Assembly: GCA_012719455.1 (NCBI GenBank)
Contig: JAAYAJ010000042.1
Span: 1-39,571 of the forward strand
Source of the DNA: Acidobacteriota bacterium
Lineage (GTDB): Bacteria; Acidobacteriota; UBA6911
Direction: 5' to 3'
DNA length: 39,571 nt
Below, piece after piece: positions 17,233 through 25,778 of the stretch (position 1 is the stretch's first letter; each line of letters starts with the position of its first letter). Under the pieces are notes generated by a model. The model was not told where the DNA came from and did not search any database. It was given only the letters and a program-made list of their open reading frames with translations. The translations under genes were made by a program, and so were the position numbers.

Positions 17233-18528
17233 CTAGCTGCCGGGATCCGGCTCGAGCGCCGCCTGTCTCGTGTCAACGTCCGCCAGCTGCAGCTGTGCCA
17301 GCAGCAACTCGCACTGTTCGCTGAACTGGGCCATGCGGTCGGCCCCGACCGGTTTGCCGGGCGGGAACGCCACCTTGACCGGGTTGACCGCCTTCCCGTT
17401 TTTCCAGACCCGGAAATCGAGGTGGGGGCCGGTCGAGATCCCCGTGGACCCGACGTTGCCGATGATGTCCCCCTGGCTGACGCGCGCACCGGTCTTCACC
17501 CTGATCTTCGAAAGGTGCAGGTAGGCGGTTTCGTATCCCCCCGTGTGCCGGATCCGGACCATGTTCCCGTTCCCCCCCTTGCGCCCCGCGAAAGTGACGG
17601 TTCCGCTTCCGACCGCCTGGACCGGGGTCCCCGTCGGCGCAGCATAGTCAACCCCCAGGTGGGGGCGCACGACTTTCAGCACCGGGTGCCGCCGGGCCAT
17701 GGAAAAGCGCGAAGTGATGCGGATAACCTTGAGCGGGGCCTTGAGGAAGGAGCGTTTCATTGCCCTGCCGTCGGGCGCGTAATAGGCCGGCTTGCCGTTC
17801 TCGTCATCGAACCGGACGCCGGTATAGCTCTTCCCCCCTGCCGTCATCGTCGCGGCCAGGATCGGGCCGTTCCGGGAAAACTCGCCGTCGAGGTATTTCT
17901 GCTCGACCAGCAGCTCGAACGCGTCCCCCTTCTGGATATCGGTGTTGAAATCGATGTCCGAGCCGAAGATCTCCACCAGCTCCATCGCCAGGTCGTATCC
18001 TCCCCCCGCACCCACGACCGCGGCGAAAAGGGAGGAATCGATCGTGCCGTCGATGCGCACACGCTTGGTGTCGAACTGGTACTCCTTCATCTCCGGCACG
18101 AAGCGCCCCTCGGTCCCGTCGCGGTAAACGGTGAGGTAGTGGTCGCCGTCGACCGGGTAGCGGAAGTCGTGGAATTCTCCGTTTTCGGTGAAATAGATCC
18201 AGTACAGCTCACGCGCGCGCACCTTGGCGAGGTTGTACACGGGGCGGGCGGCTTCGATGATCTGGTGCACAGTTTCGGGCGTGAGCCCCTGGTGCAACAA
18301 CACCTCGTTGACGGTCTGGTTCTTTTCGAAACTCCCGACGATTTCCCGCAGGCGCGGGGGCTCGGGCTCGGCCGGGACCTGCTCCACGGCGGCGACGGAA
18401 TCGGCCCCATCGTGCGACGTCCTCAGGCTGTACTGGCGCCACATGGCAACCGACAGCCCCAGAACCAGGAGAAGGGCGATCCCTCCCGCGTTGCGGCAAT
18501 ACCTCCCGAACCCCGAATCAGCCACCAT
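17233..18528 (-). CDS. M23-family peptidase-like protein, altered metal motif
   Basis: This 431-residue envelope protein has an N-terminal membrane anchor or signal (about residues 15-36), then an OapA/LysM-like region with IIEAARPVYNLAKVRARELY. A C-terminal LytM/M23 domain begins at about residue 260. The first metal motif H290-L-G-V-D294 is intact. The usual second motif H-x-H reads GPH369-L-D371-F, with Asp in place of the metal-binding His. M23 enzymes cleave peptidoglycan cross-bridges; with this change it may be inactive, use Asp as ligand, or act as an amidase activator like EnvC. I chose ATG 18528 because AGGAGGGAG precedes it; a TTG at 18552 is the alternative. It starts 36 bases after coaD. 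Confidence 0.85.
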   Translation of the reverse strand: MVADSGFGRYCRNAGGIALLLVLGLSVAMWRQYSLRTSHDGADSVAAVEQVPAEPEPPRLREIVGSFEKNQTVNEVLLHQGLTPETVHQIIEAARPVYNLAKVRARELYWIYFTENGEFHDFRYPVDGDHYLTVYRDGTEGRFVPEMKEYQFDTKRVRIDGTIDSSLFAAVVGAGGGYDLAMELVEIFGSDIDFNTDIQKGDAFELLVEQKYLDGEFSRNGPILAATMTAGGKSYTGVRFDDENGKPAYYAPDGRAMKRSFLKAPLKVIRITSRFSMARRHPVLKVVRPHLGVDYAAPTGTPVQAVGSGTVTFAGRKGGNGNMVRIRHTGGYETAYLHLSKIRVKTGARVSQGDIIGNVGSTGISTGPHLDFRVWKNGKAVNPVKVAFPPGKPVGADRMAQFSEQCELLLAQLQLADVDTRQAALEPDPGS

Positions 18529-18564
18529 CAGAACCGTCTCCCTCCTGCGCAAAAACTTACCCGC

Positions 18565-19053
18565 CTACAACTGCAGGCCGAATTTCTCCCCCAACCGCCG
18601 CTCCACCCCCCCGGGGACGAATTCCTTGATCGACCCCCCGTGCTGGGCGATCTCCCTGACCAGCCTGGAACTGAGAAACGAATACGATTCCGCCGGTATC
18701 ATGAACACGGTTTCCATCCGGTTGGAGAGGCGCCGGTTCATCAGGGCCATCTGCAGCTCGTACTCGTAATCGGAGACCGCCCGGATGCCCCGGATGATGA
18801 TCGAGGCCCCGACCTGCCCGGCGAAATCGACCAGCAGTCCGGAAAAGGCGACGACACTGACATTGTCGAGCCCCTGGACCACCTCCTCGAGCATTTCCAT
18901 CCGTTCCTTGACCGTGAAGAGCGGCGCCTTTTCCATGTTTTTCAGGATGGCGACGATGACCTTGTCGAAAAGCTTGGCGCTTCTCTGGATCAGGTCGATG
19001 TGACCATTGGTGACGGGGTCGAAGGATCCGGGATATACGGCACGAGTTTCCAT
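18565..19053 (-). CDS. coaD: Phosphopantetheine adenylyltransferase
   Basis: CoaD transfers AMP from ATP to 4'-phosphopantetheine, the penultimate step of coenzyme A synthesis. The 162-residue length is normal. The nucleotidyltransferase signature YPGSFDPVTNGHIDLI is near the N-terminus (T/H-x-G-H at residues 15-18). RGIRAVSDYEYELQMALMNR in the middle binds ATP and pantetheine, and FLSSRLVREIAQ closes the active site. A good sigma-70-like promoter lies about 35 bases upstream. The M23-like gene follows at close range and is probably co-transcribed. Confidence 0.96.
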   Translation of the reverse strand: METRAVYPGSFDPVTNGHIDLIQRSAKLFDKVIVAILKNMEKAPLFTVKERMEMLEEVVQGLDNVSVVAFSGLLVDFAGQVGASIIIRGIRAVSDYEYELQMALMNRRLSNRMETVFMIPAESYSFLSSRLVREIAQHGGSIKEFVPGGVERRLGEKFGLQL

Positions 19054-19087
19054 GACAGTCGCTCAGGTCAATACAAAACAAGTCCGG

Positions 19088-19117
19088 ATTATAGTGGCAA
19101 CCCTTCCGGAAATGCAA
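19088..19117 (-). promoter_or_regulatory. Candidate coaD promoter
   Basis: The minus strand reads TTGCAT (19117-19112), an 18-base spacer, then a perfect TATAAT (19093-19088), 35 bases before the coaD ATG. The -10 box is consensus while the -35 matches at three of six positions. It overlaps the end of a possible small gene upstream. Confidence 0.45.
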
Positions 19118-19490
19118 TACATCGTTCCAGTTCCGCGACAATATCTCCCAGGATCCGTGACAGGTGCGCGGGGTCGTCGCTATCGGCGATCCCCCGGAGC
19201 GACTCGAGCGCCCCGGACCCGGTAAAGGAATTTATCGCCCGATCTTCCCGGGAAGCGCGCATTTTCTTCAGCACTCGTACCAGTCTTTCATCCGTATCCA
19301 GGTAGCGCCGCATCACCGCCGGGGGAGTCGATCGGCGGCCGGCGGCGGCGGCGACGGCCAGCCTCGTGCGGGCCGACTGCAGGGCCAGCACCAGTTCCGC
19401 CCGGGGGTTGTTCGCTGCGCACCTGTGATTCACGGCCCCCCCATTTTTTCTGAAATACCCTTCCGGCTGGATAAACAATAGGAGCGTCAC
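19089..19490 (-). CDS. Possible small hypothetical protein upstream of coaD
   Basis: An open frame of 133 residues can start at GTG 19490 behind AAAGGGG. The translated part is helical and charged (for example VMRRYLDTDERLVRVLKKMRA and LSRILGDIVAELERC), more protein-like than typical GC-rich shadows. No family is recognised. It fills most of the 483-base gap between coaD and the ECF sigma factor and would be divergent from the latter. The frame stays open further upstream across the sigma gene, which lowers confidence that this is a real gene. Confidence 0.35.
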   Translation of the reverse strand: MTLLLFIQPEGYFRKNGGAVNHRCAANNPRAELVLALQSARTRLAVAAAAGRRSTPPAVMRRYLDTDERLVRVLKKMRASREDRAINSFTGSGALESLRGIADSDDPAHLSRILGDIVAELERCIAFPEGLPL

Positions 19491-19536
19491 ACGCGCCCCT
19501 TTACTAACGGTCTCCTGTCGGTTTGAGCCAAAAAAA

Positions 19537-20160
19537 ATGACCGAAGACACCCCCGCAACGAACCTGCGCTCCTCGCTGGAAACCCTATTCACCCGGAACG
19601 GGGAGAAGTGGCGCCGGTTCGTCATGACCATCGTGAAAAACCGGGAAGATGCCGAAGACGTCCTCCAGGAAGCGATCCAGCGGGTGCTCATACGCAACCG
19701 TCCCCTTCCCAGCCAGGACCAGGTCAGGATGTACCTCAACCGGGCCATCGGCAACGCCGCACTCGAATTCTACAACACCCGGATGCGGGAACGACGCAGG
19801 CTCCTCCCCATCCAGGAGCAGCTGGTCCGGCAGGCGCAGATAGAAGGCCCGGACGCGCTGATGGAGGAGAGCGAGCGCCGGGCCCGGAAGGAATACCTGC
19901 TGAAGATCCTGCGCCGGGAACTCCGCAGGCTGCCGGGAAAACAGCTCCAGGCGCTGCGCCTGACCCTGCTCGACCGGCGCGGCTTGTCGATCCGGGACGC
20001 CGGCGCCGCCCACGGGATTCCCTATTCCACCCTCCGGCACCGGAGCCGCCAGGGGCTGAAGAGCATGCGCCGGCGCCTCGAGCGCGCTCTCGAGGCGCGC
20101 GCGGCCGGGGACGGGAGCGGGCTCAGGCCGAGGGGAGCGGGGCGGCCGCGTAAAAACTGA
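19537..20160 (+). CDS. ECF-like RNA polymerase sigma factor
   Basis: This 207-residue protein has the two-domain layout of ECF sigma factors. Region 2 (about residues 12-65) contains FVMTIVKNREDAEDVLQEAI, the canonical 'D-A-E-D-x-x-Q-E' helix. Region 4 (about 130-185) has LRRLPGKQLQALRLTLLD, SIRDAGAAHGIPYSTLRHR as helix-turn-helix, and a basic tail. No anti-sigma factor gene is next to it, so how it is held inactive is unknown. No clear ribosome binding site precedes the ATG. The gene is inserted on the opposite strand between rsmD and coaD and its 3' end overlaps the 3' end of rsmD by 38 bases. Confidence 0.8.
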   Translation: MTEDTPATNLRSSLETLFTRNGEKWRRFVMTIVKNREDAEDVLQEAIQRVLIRNRPLPSQDQVRMYLNRAIGNAALEFYNTRMRERRRLLPIQEQLVRQAQIEGPDALMEESERRARKEYLLKILRRELRRLPGKQLQALRLTLLDRRGLSIRDAGAAHGIPYSTLRHRSRQGLKSMRRRLERALEARAAGDGSGLRPRGAGRPRKN

Positions 20161-20689
20161 GACAGTGATCCCCCTGGCGCACCAGGCGCGTGCTGGCGAA
20201 ACCGTCCCCCGCTGCAGGCGGCGGCGTCCGGAACTGGTGTTCGATGATGACCCATGCGCCCGCCCGGGCGAGCCCGCGGCCGAAGGCCAGCGTCAACAGG
20301 TCGCCGTACGGTTCCCAGTCATATGGCGGGTCGAAGTAGAGGATGTCAGCCGCGAAGCCCTGCCGCGCAAGGAAGCGCAGGGCGGCAAAAATGTCCTGCT
20401 CCACGATACGGGCGCCGGCGGCGATGCCGCAGGTGCCCAGGTTCCGGCGGATCAGCCGGGAACCGGCGGGCGATTTCTCGATGAAGACGACCTCGCGCGC
20501 CCCCCGGCTGAGCGCCTCGATCCCGATGGCGCCCGTGCCGCCGAAGGCGTCGAGCACAACGGCCCCGGGAATCCGCGGGGCGAGGATATTGAACAGGGTC
20601 TCCTTGAGCCGGTCGCCGGTGGGACGGATTTCCAGCCCCTGGGGTCCCCTGAGCCGCCTGCCGCGATATTTTCCCGCAATGACCCGCAC
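20123..20689 (-). CDS. rsmD: 16S rRNA (guanine966-N2)-methyltransferase
   Basis: RsmD methylates G966 of 16S rRNA. The 188-residue form starts at GTG 20689 with VRVIAGKYRGRRL, matching the normal 'MRVIAGxxRGRxL' start of the family; upstream in-frame codons to 20740 lack homology. The SAM-binding motif VLDAFGGTGAIGIEALSRGA is at residues 45-64. The catalytic DPPY is at 120-123 (ILYFDPPYDW). It follows recG on the same strand with a gap of under 100 bases and converges with the sigma-factor gene, overlapping it by 38 bases. coaD, the frequent partner of rsmD, lies just beyond that insertion. Confidence 0.93.
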   Translation of the reverse strand: MRVIAGKYRGRRLRGPQGLEIRPTGDRLKETLFNILAPRIPGAVVLDAFGGTGAIGIEALSRGAREVVFIEKSPAGSRLIRRNLGTCGIAAGARIVEQDIFAALRFLARQGFAADILYFDPPYDWEPYGDLLTLAFGRGLARAGAWVIIEHQFRTPPPAAGDGFASTRLVRQGDHCLSFYAAAPLPSA

Positions 20690-20777
20690 AGCACCCGCCC
20701 ATCCGCGCCCGGCACACCTCCGCAGGGCGCAAATTGCCAATGATCGGCCCCCTTCCGCCCGCCGTCAACCGCAATTT

Positions 20778-22892
20778 TTAGCTCAGCGCCGGGCCGAAAT
20801 GCTCCTTCCATCGCTCGCGGATCATCCCGGCGATGCGGCGGCTTTCCGCGTCGGGCCGCCGCAGCAGCCCCGCCACGAACCGTTCGGCCTCCACCCGGGC
20901 GATTTCGAGCGCCCGGCGGTCGCGGAGCAGGTTGGCGTAGCGGAAGGCGGGGATCCCCGACTGCCGGGTGCCGATCATCTCCCCCGGCCCCCGCAGTTCC
21001 AGGTCCGTTTCGGCGATCCGGAAGCCGTCGTTGGTCTCGCACAGGATGTCCATGCGCCGCCGGGCTTCGCCCCCTGGGCCCGCGTCGCCGACCAGGATGC
21101 ATTCCGACCGGTCGGCCCCGCGCCCGACCCGCCCCCGCAGCTGGTGCAGCTGCGCCAACCCGAAGCGCTCGGCGTGCTCGATGACCATCAGGGTGGCATT
21201 CGGGACATCGACCCCCACCTCGATCACGGTGGTCGCGACCAGGATCCGGATCTCCCCCGCGGCAAAGGCGCGCATGGTCTCCTCCTTCTCCTCCCCCTTC
21301 ATCCGGCCGTGCAGCAACCCGACGCGGACGCGGGGGAAACGGCCGCCGAGTTCGCCGGCCGCTTCGGTTGCGGCGCGCAGATCGCTCCTTTCGGTCTCCT
21401 CGACCAGGGGGTAGACCACGTAGGCCTGGTGTCCCTCCCGCACCGTCCTTTCGATCGCCGCAAGCGCCCGCGGGCGCTCCCCGGGCTCGAGCCAGGAGGT
21501 GGCGACCGGCTGGCGGCCCGGCGGCAATTCGTCGATGACCGACACGTCCAGGTCGCCGTACAGGGTCAAGGCAAGGGAGCGGGGGATGGGGGTGGCCGTC
21601 ATCACCAGCACGTCCGGCCGCCGGCCCTTCTCCCGGAGCAGGTTCCGCTCCACGACGCCGAAGCGGTGCTGCTCGTCGATCACGGCAAGCGCCAGGCGCT
21701 GGAACCGGACCGATTCCTGCACCAGGGCGTGGGTGCCGATGGCGATCCGGGTTTCCCCCCGTTCGAGCCGCTCCTGCGCCAGCCGCTTCTCCTTCGACCG
21801 GAGGCTCCCCTTGAACAGATCGATCCGGTAGCCCAGGGGCTCCAGCAGCCTGCGGAAGGAGTAGAAATGCTGCTCGGCCAGGATCTCCGTCGGCGCCATC
21901 ACCGCGGCCTGGTACCCGTTTTCCACCGCGATGACGGCGGCCTGGGCCGCCACGATCGTCTTGCCCGAACCCACGTCTCCCTGCAGCAGCCGCCTCATGG
22001 GATGGGGCGAACCGAGATCGGCCGCTATCTCCCCGAGCGCCCGCTTCTGGGCCTCGGTGGGATGAAAGGGGAGGATCTTCTTGAGCGCCGTCCTGACCCG
22101 GTCGTCCAGGCGGATGGTGTGCTCCTTCACCTGCCGCACCCTCCCCTCGCGCACCATGCGGATCGCAACCTGGAGGTTGAAAAGCTCCTCGAAAATCATC
22201 CGCTTGTGCGCAGGGGAAGAGCCGGAGTTGTACCGCGCCAGTTCCCTGTCCCTCTCCTCGGGGCGCCGGAAACGGAATTCGGGAAAATGGAGCTGCCGGA
22301 CGGCCGCGCCCTTCTCCGGCAGGCGCAGTTTCCGCGCCAGCCCGGCGGGGATCCCGTCCGGGATCTCCCGGGGGAGGCCCGTGACCACCTCGTGGAGGAT
22401 TTGCCGGAGGGTGCGCGTCTTCAGGTCCCCCAGCCTGCGGTAGACCGGGACGACACGCCCGGAATGGATCCCCTCCCCATCTTCGTTCAGGATTTCACAC
22501 TCCGGGTTCACGACGACCAGGGCGCCGCGCGCGTAGGGGTCCCGTTTCACCTGGCCGTAGAGCACCATCCGGACCCCGGGCTGGTAGACCCGCCGGAGGT
22601 AGGGCTGGTTGAAGAACTTGACCCGCACGGTGCCCCGTTCGTCCCGGACCAGCAGCTCGAAAACCGAAAACCCGCGGCGGCGGCCGGAGACACCCCTCAC
22701 GCTGCATACCTCCCCCCGGAGGAGGACCCACTCCTCCGGCCGGAGGCCCACGGTGGACCGGAACCGGGTCCGGTCCTCGTAGCGGAAGGGAACGTGGTGG
22801 AGCAGGTCGCCGACGGTCCGGATCCCGTGGGCCGCGAGGATTTCAGAGCGCCGCGGACCGATCCCCTTGAGAAACTGGACCGGGGTATCCAT
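20778..22892 (-). CDS. recG: ATP-dependent DNA helicase RecG
   Basis: RecG remodels stalled replication forks and branched recombination intermediates. The 704-residue form starts MDTPVQFLKGIGPRR, the typical RecG opening. Next are the wedge/OB domain (about residues 60-160), helicase motif I GDVGSGKT near Lys311, motif Ia APTEILAEQH, the DEQH box (about 406-409), TATPIPRSLALT, and a C-terminal half with VIEVGVDVPNATLMVIE and QLRGRVGRG. DEQH in place of DEAD/DEAH is normal for RecG. Upstream in-frame ATGs at 22925 and 22958 exist; none has a strong ribosome binding site, so the start is chosen by homology. rsmD follows on the same strand. Confidence 0.95.
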   Translation of the reverse strand: MDTPVQFLKGIGPRRSEILAAHGIRTVGDLLHHVPFRYEDRTRFRSTVGLRPEEWVLLRGEVCSVRGVSGRRRGFSVFELLVRDERGTVRVKFFNQPYLRRVYQPGVRMVLYGQVKRDPYARGALVVVNPECEILNEDGEGIHSGRVVPVYRRLGDLKTRTLRQILHEVVTGLPREIPDGIPAGLARKLRLPEKGAAVRQLHFPEFRFRRPEERDRELARYNSGSSPAHKRMIFEELFNLQVAIRMVREGRVRQVKEHTIRLDDRVRTALKKILPFHPTEAQKRALGEIAADLGSPHPMRRLLQGDVGSGKTIVAAQAAVIAVENGYQAAVMAPTEILAEQHFYSFRRLLEPLGYRIDLFKGSLRSKEKRLAQERLERGETRIAIGTHALVQESVRFQRLALAVIDEQHRFGVVERNLLREKGRRPDVLVMTATPIPRSLALTLYGDLDVSVIDELPPGRQPVATSWLEPGERPRALAAIERTVREGHQAYVVYPLVEETERSDLRAATEAAGELGGRFPRVRVGLLHGRMKGEEKEETMRAFAAGEIRILVATTVIEVGVDVPNATLMVIEHAERFGLAQLHQLRGRVGRGADRSECILVGDAGPGGEARRRMDILCETNDGFRIAETDLELRGPGEMIGTRQSGIPAFRYANLLRDRRALEIARVEAERFVAGLLRRPDAESRRIAGMIRERWKEHFGPALS

Positions 22893-23035
22893 GCTTCGGG
22901 GTTCTCCGGGCTTGGTCGTCTGCATAGGCAACGGGTTCCAGCATACCCCCTCCCGCATGACGGCGCAAGCGCCCGAACCGGGCGGGGGACAAGCGGCGGT
23001 TGCATCGGCGGGGGCGCATCCTGTATTTTATAGGG

Positions 23036-23626
23036 ATGACAAAGCGGAACCGGATCATCGCCGTGCTGGGACTTTGCATCCTGGTCCTGGCGGCCTCCGC
23101 CTGCGGCAAGAAGCAGTTGAACCCAGGCTCGGCCGCGGCCCGCATCGCCAAGACCCCCCAGCTGGCCCTCCAGAAGGAAGACGTGGAAATCGTGAAGGTA
23201 ACCCAGGTTTCGGGATCCGAAGCCGTGGTCGAAACCAAGCTCCAGGCCGCGTTCCGGATGGAGCGCCGCGACGGAGAGTGGAGGGTGCGCGAACTCCGCC
23301 TGGGGCACGGCCAGTGGGAGAGAATCGAGGATCTGGCGGCCGCCCTCGACAGGGTCAAGGGGGAGGAAACCGCCCGAATGCTGGATCGGGTCGCCGAGGG
23401 GATCGCGCTCTACCGCCGTGCCCACGGCCGAATGCCCGACTTCGATGGCTACGTGGCGCTTTCGGACCTGCTCACGCCCGATTACGTCACCCCCCTGATT
23501 CGGCTCGATTCCTGGCGCCGTCCCCTGGCCGCCCTGAAAACGGAATCGGGCGCCATCCTGCTCCGCTCCGCCGGCCCCGACGGGCGCCACTCCACTCCGG
23601 ATGACATCCAGAAAACGGTACCCTAG
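23036..23626 (+). CDS. Lipoprotein with pseudopilin-like C-terminal tail
   Basis: This 196-residue protein is started at ATG 23036, which gives a clean lipoprotein signal: a basic start MTKRNR, a hydrophobic core, and a lipobox-like ASAC with Cys23. The ORF upstream of that ATG is not protein-like. A charged helical middle part is followed by a 40-residue tail: LDSWRRPL, then LLRSAGPDGRHSTPDDI. This closely resembles the end of type II secretion major pseudopilins (GspG), where 'D-x-W-G-x-P ... S-x-G-P-D-G ... T-x-D-D-I' forms the calcium-binding loop. There is no prepilin N-terminus here. Its function is unknown. It is divergent from recG and convergent with ribA. Confidence 0.7.
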   Translation: MTKRNRIIAVLGLCILVLAASACGKKQLNPGSAAARIAKTPQLALQKEDVEIVKVTQVSGSEAVVETKLQAAFRMERRDGEWRVRELRLGHGQWERIEDLAAALDRVKGEETARMLDRVAEGIALYRRAHGRMPDFDGYVALSDLLTPDYVTPLIRLDSWRRPLAALKTESGAILLRSAGPDGRHSTPDDIQKTVP

Positions 23627-23635
23627 CCTGCGGGA

Positions 23636-24229
23636 CTACACGTTTTTCAGGATGTGACCTAGCTTTTCCTTTTTGACCTTGAGGTAAGGGCGGGAAATGG
23701 TACTGGGAGTGATTTCCAGGGGGAGGCGCCGTTCGACTCGGACCCCCTCCTGCTCGAGCCCCTGGACCTTCTCGGGATTGTTTGACAGCAGGTGGATGCG
23801 GGTGGCGCCCAGGTACTTCAGGATTTCCGCCGGCAACCGGTAGTCGCGCAGATCCGCCTCGAACCCGAGCGACAGGTTCGCCGCCACGGTGTCGAGCCCC
23901 TGGTCCTGCAACTCGTAGGCATAGATCTTGTTGATCAGACCGATCCCCCGCCCTTCCTTCTGCTGGTAGACGAGGACACCCGTCCCCGACCGGGCGATCA
24001 GTTCCATCGCCGCCGCCAGTTGCTCGCCGCAATCGCAGCGGCGCGAGGAGAAGACATCCCCGGTCAGGCATTGGGAATGAATGCGGACCAGGGTGATGGC
24101 GTCCGGCTTGGGAGTCCCCACGACCAGCGCGACGGCTTCCTCGCCCGTGTCCGGGTCGCGGAAGCCGTAGATGATAAACTCCCCGTACCGCGTGGGGAGT
24201 TGGGCTCGAGGTACTCTTTCAAAAATCAT
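23636..24229 (-). CDS. ribA: GTP cyclohydrolase II
   Basis: RibA opens the imidazole ring of GTP, the first step of riboflavin synthesis, releasing formate and pyrophosphate. The 197 residues form a stand-alone enzyme without the DHBP synthase domain of RibBA. The zinc site is Cys54, Cys65 and Cys67 in HSQCLTGDVFSSRRCDCGEQ. The QKEGRGIGL loop (residues 90-98) and the NNPEKV segment near the C-terminus are also conserved. It lies 50 bases after rplQ on the same strand, so it may be the last gene of the ribosomal transcript; no strong ribosome binding site is seen. No other riboflavin gene or FMN riboswitch is in the window. Confidence 0.94.
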   Translation of the reverse strand: MIFERVPRAQLPTRYGEFIIYGFRDPDTGEEAVALVVGTPKPDAITLVRIHSQCLTGDVFSSRRCDCGEQLAAAMELIARSGTGVLVYQQKEGRGIGLINKIYAYELQDQGLDTVAANLSLGFEADLRDYRLPAEILKYLGATRIHLLSNNPEKVQGLEQEGVRVERRLPLEITPSTISRPYLKVKKEKLGHILKNV

Positions 24230-24279
24230 CGCGCCAATCGTACGGTCCGGCGGCGGAAGGCCGCCCGGCCAAATCCGGG

Positions 24280-24723
24280 CTACTTTTCCTTCTTCTCGCC
24301 TTCGGCGGCAGCCTTTTTGGGAAGTTTCTTCCCCTTCTTCCCCTCATCCTTGCCGGCGACCTTGAATTCGCTGCCGACCAGTTCGATCCTCGCCTTCTGG
24401 GCGCCGTCCCCGTCGCGGAATCCCAGGCGGATGATACGGGTGTATCCCCCCGGCCTCTCCGCAAACCTGGGACCCAGGGTCGAGAACAGCTTCGACACCA
24501 CCGCCGGGTCCTTGACGAAAGCCGCCGCCCGCCGGCGGTCGTGCAGCGAGCCGTGCCGGCCCAAGGTGATCATCTTCTCCGCGATGGGGCGCACCGCCTT
24601 GGCCCGATCCAGGGTGGTCACCATGCACTCCTTGTCCAGGAGCGAGGTGACCATATTGCGGAACATCATCAAGCGATGCGCGGTCTTCCGCCCCAGTTTC
24701 TTCCCACCCACACGATGTCTCAT
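24280..24723 (-). CDS. rplQ: 50S ribosomal protein L17
   Basis: The first ~118 residues match L17: MRHRVGGKKLGRKTAHRLMM, FRNMVTSLLDKECMVTT and RAKAVRPIAEKMITLGR. The C-terminal ~30 residues are a Lys/Glu/Ala-rich extension (KKGKKLPKKAAAEGEKKEK) beyond the usual core, giving 147 residues. L17 binds 23S rRNA near the exit tunnel. The gene is last in the alpha-operon part, 34 bases after rpoA. Confidence 0.97.
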   Translation of the reverse strand: MRHRVGGKKLGRKTAHRLMMFRNMVTSLLDKECMVTTLDRAKAVRPIAEKMITLGRHGSLHDRRRAAAFVKDPAVVSKLFSTLGPRFAERPGGYTRIIRLGFRDGDGAQKARIELVGSEFKVAGKDEGKKGKKLPKKAAAEGEKKEK

Positions 24724-24757
24724 GAATCCCTTCTCCGATCTGCTTCCGGACTTCCGG

Positions 24758-25747
24758 TCATTTCACCCTGGGATCAGGAACCGGCTTGCCCTCCAAATCA
24801 AATTTCATTCCGAACGACAGGTTCATTGCAGCGAGGATTTCCTTCATCTCGTTCAGGGACTTGCGCCCGAAATTCTTCGTCTTCAACATCTCGGCCTCGG
24901 TCTTCTGGACCAGTTCGCCGATCGTCTTGATATCGGCGTTCTTGAGGCAGTTGTAGGAACGAACCGAAAGCTCCAGCTCTTCAACCGAGCGCTTCAGGTT
25001 TTCGTACATCCGGATTGTTTCGGTATCCTCCTCCGGCTCCTCCTCCTCCGGCCTCTCCTCGAAGTTGATGAAGATGAACATGTGATCCTTGACGATCTTC
25101 GCAGCCTGCCCGATGGCGTCCTGGGGCCGGATGCACCCGTTGGTCCACACGTCCAGCACCAGCTTGTCGTAGTCCGTCGTCTGTCCCAGCCGGGCGGCCT
25201 CGACCGAATAATTGACCTTCCTGATCGGCGAGTGCACGCTGTCGAGGGGGATGTAGCCCAGGGGGAGGTCCTCCTCGAAATTTTCGTCCGCCTGGACGTA
25301 GCCCCGCCCCTTTTTGACCCGCATCTCGATCTTGAGCCGCCCCCCTTCTCCGATGGTGGCGATATGCACGCTGGGATCAAGGATCTCCACGTCCGGATCG
25401 GATGCGATGTTGGCGGAGGTGACCGTTCCCACCTCGTCCGATTCCAGCGTGATGGTCTTCGGGTGGTCGACGTGGAGCCTGAGCGGAACCTGCTTGAGGT
25501 TCATGATGATATTGGTCGCGTCCTCCTTGACGTTGGGGATAGGCGTGAACTCGTGAAGCACTCCCTCGATCTTCACGGCCGTGATCGCCGCCCCCTCGAT
25601 GGAGGAGAGCAGCACCCTGCGCAGCGCGTTCCCGATCGTCGTGCCGAACCCTCTTTCGAACGGCTGGGCGTAGAAATGCCCATAAGTCGGACTCAGGGTA
25701 TCAAGATCGCAGATCAGCCTTTTGGGCTTCTGAAAAGCTCTAGTCAT
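24758..25747 (-). CDS. rpoA: DNA-directed RNA polymerase alpha subunit
   Basis: This 329-residue alpha subunit nucleates RNA polymerase assembly and binds UP elements and activators. The N-terminal domain shows [20 protein letters not shown] and [21 protein letters not shown]. An acidic linker ([14 protein letters not shown]) leads to the C-terminal domain with [23 protein letters not shown] and [15 protein letters not shown]. The length is normal. It lies between rpsD and rplQ, the standard order; GGGG lies upstream of the ATG. Confidence 0.98.
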   Translation of the reverse strand: MTRAFQKPKRLICDLDTLSPTYGHFYAQPFERGFGTTIGNALRRVLLSSIEGAAITAVKIEGVLHEFTPIPNVKEDATNIIMNLKQVPLRLHVDHPKTITLESDEVGTVTSANIASDPDVEILDPSVHIATIGEGGRLKIEMRVKKGRGYVQADENFEEDLPLGYIPLDSVHSPIRKVNYSVEAARLGQTTDYDKLVLDVWTNGCIRPQDAIGQAAKIVKDHMFIFINFEERPEEEEPEEDTETIRMYENLKRSVEELELSVRSYNCLKNADIKTIGELVQKTEAEMLKTKNFGRKSLNEMKEILAAMNLSFGMKFDLEGKPVPDPRVK

Positions 25748-25778
25748 AATATTATATTCCCCTTACCGGATCTCTCCC

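Noticed and set aside
17422-19305. A 627-residue plus-strand open frame opposite the M23 gene and coaD
   Set aside because: Antisense shadow of two well-supported genes; no protein-family motif and no ribosome binding site.
20343-23033. An 896-residue plus-strand open frame opposite recG
   Set aside because: It is the antisense shadow of recG; its composition (Pro, Arg, Gly, His, Asp rich) is what GC-rich codons give on the opposite strand, and it has no domain resemblance.
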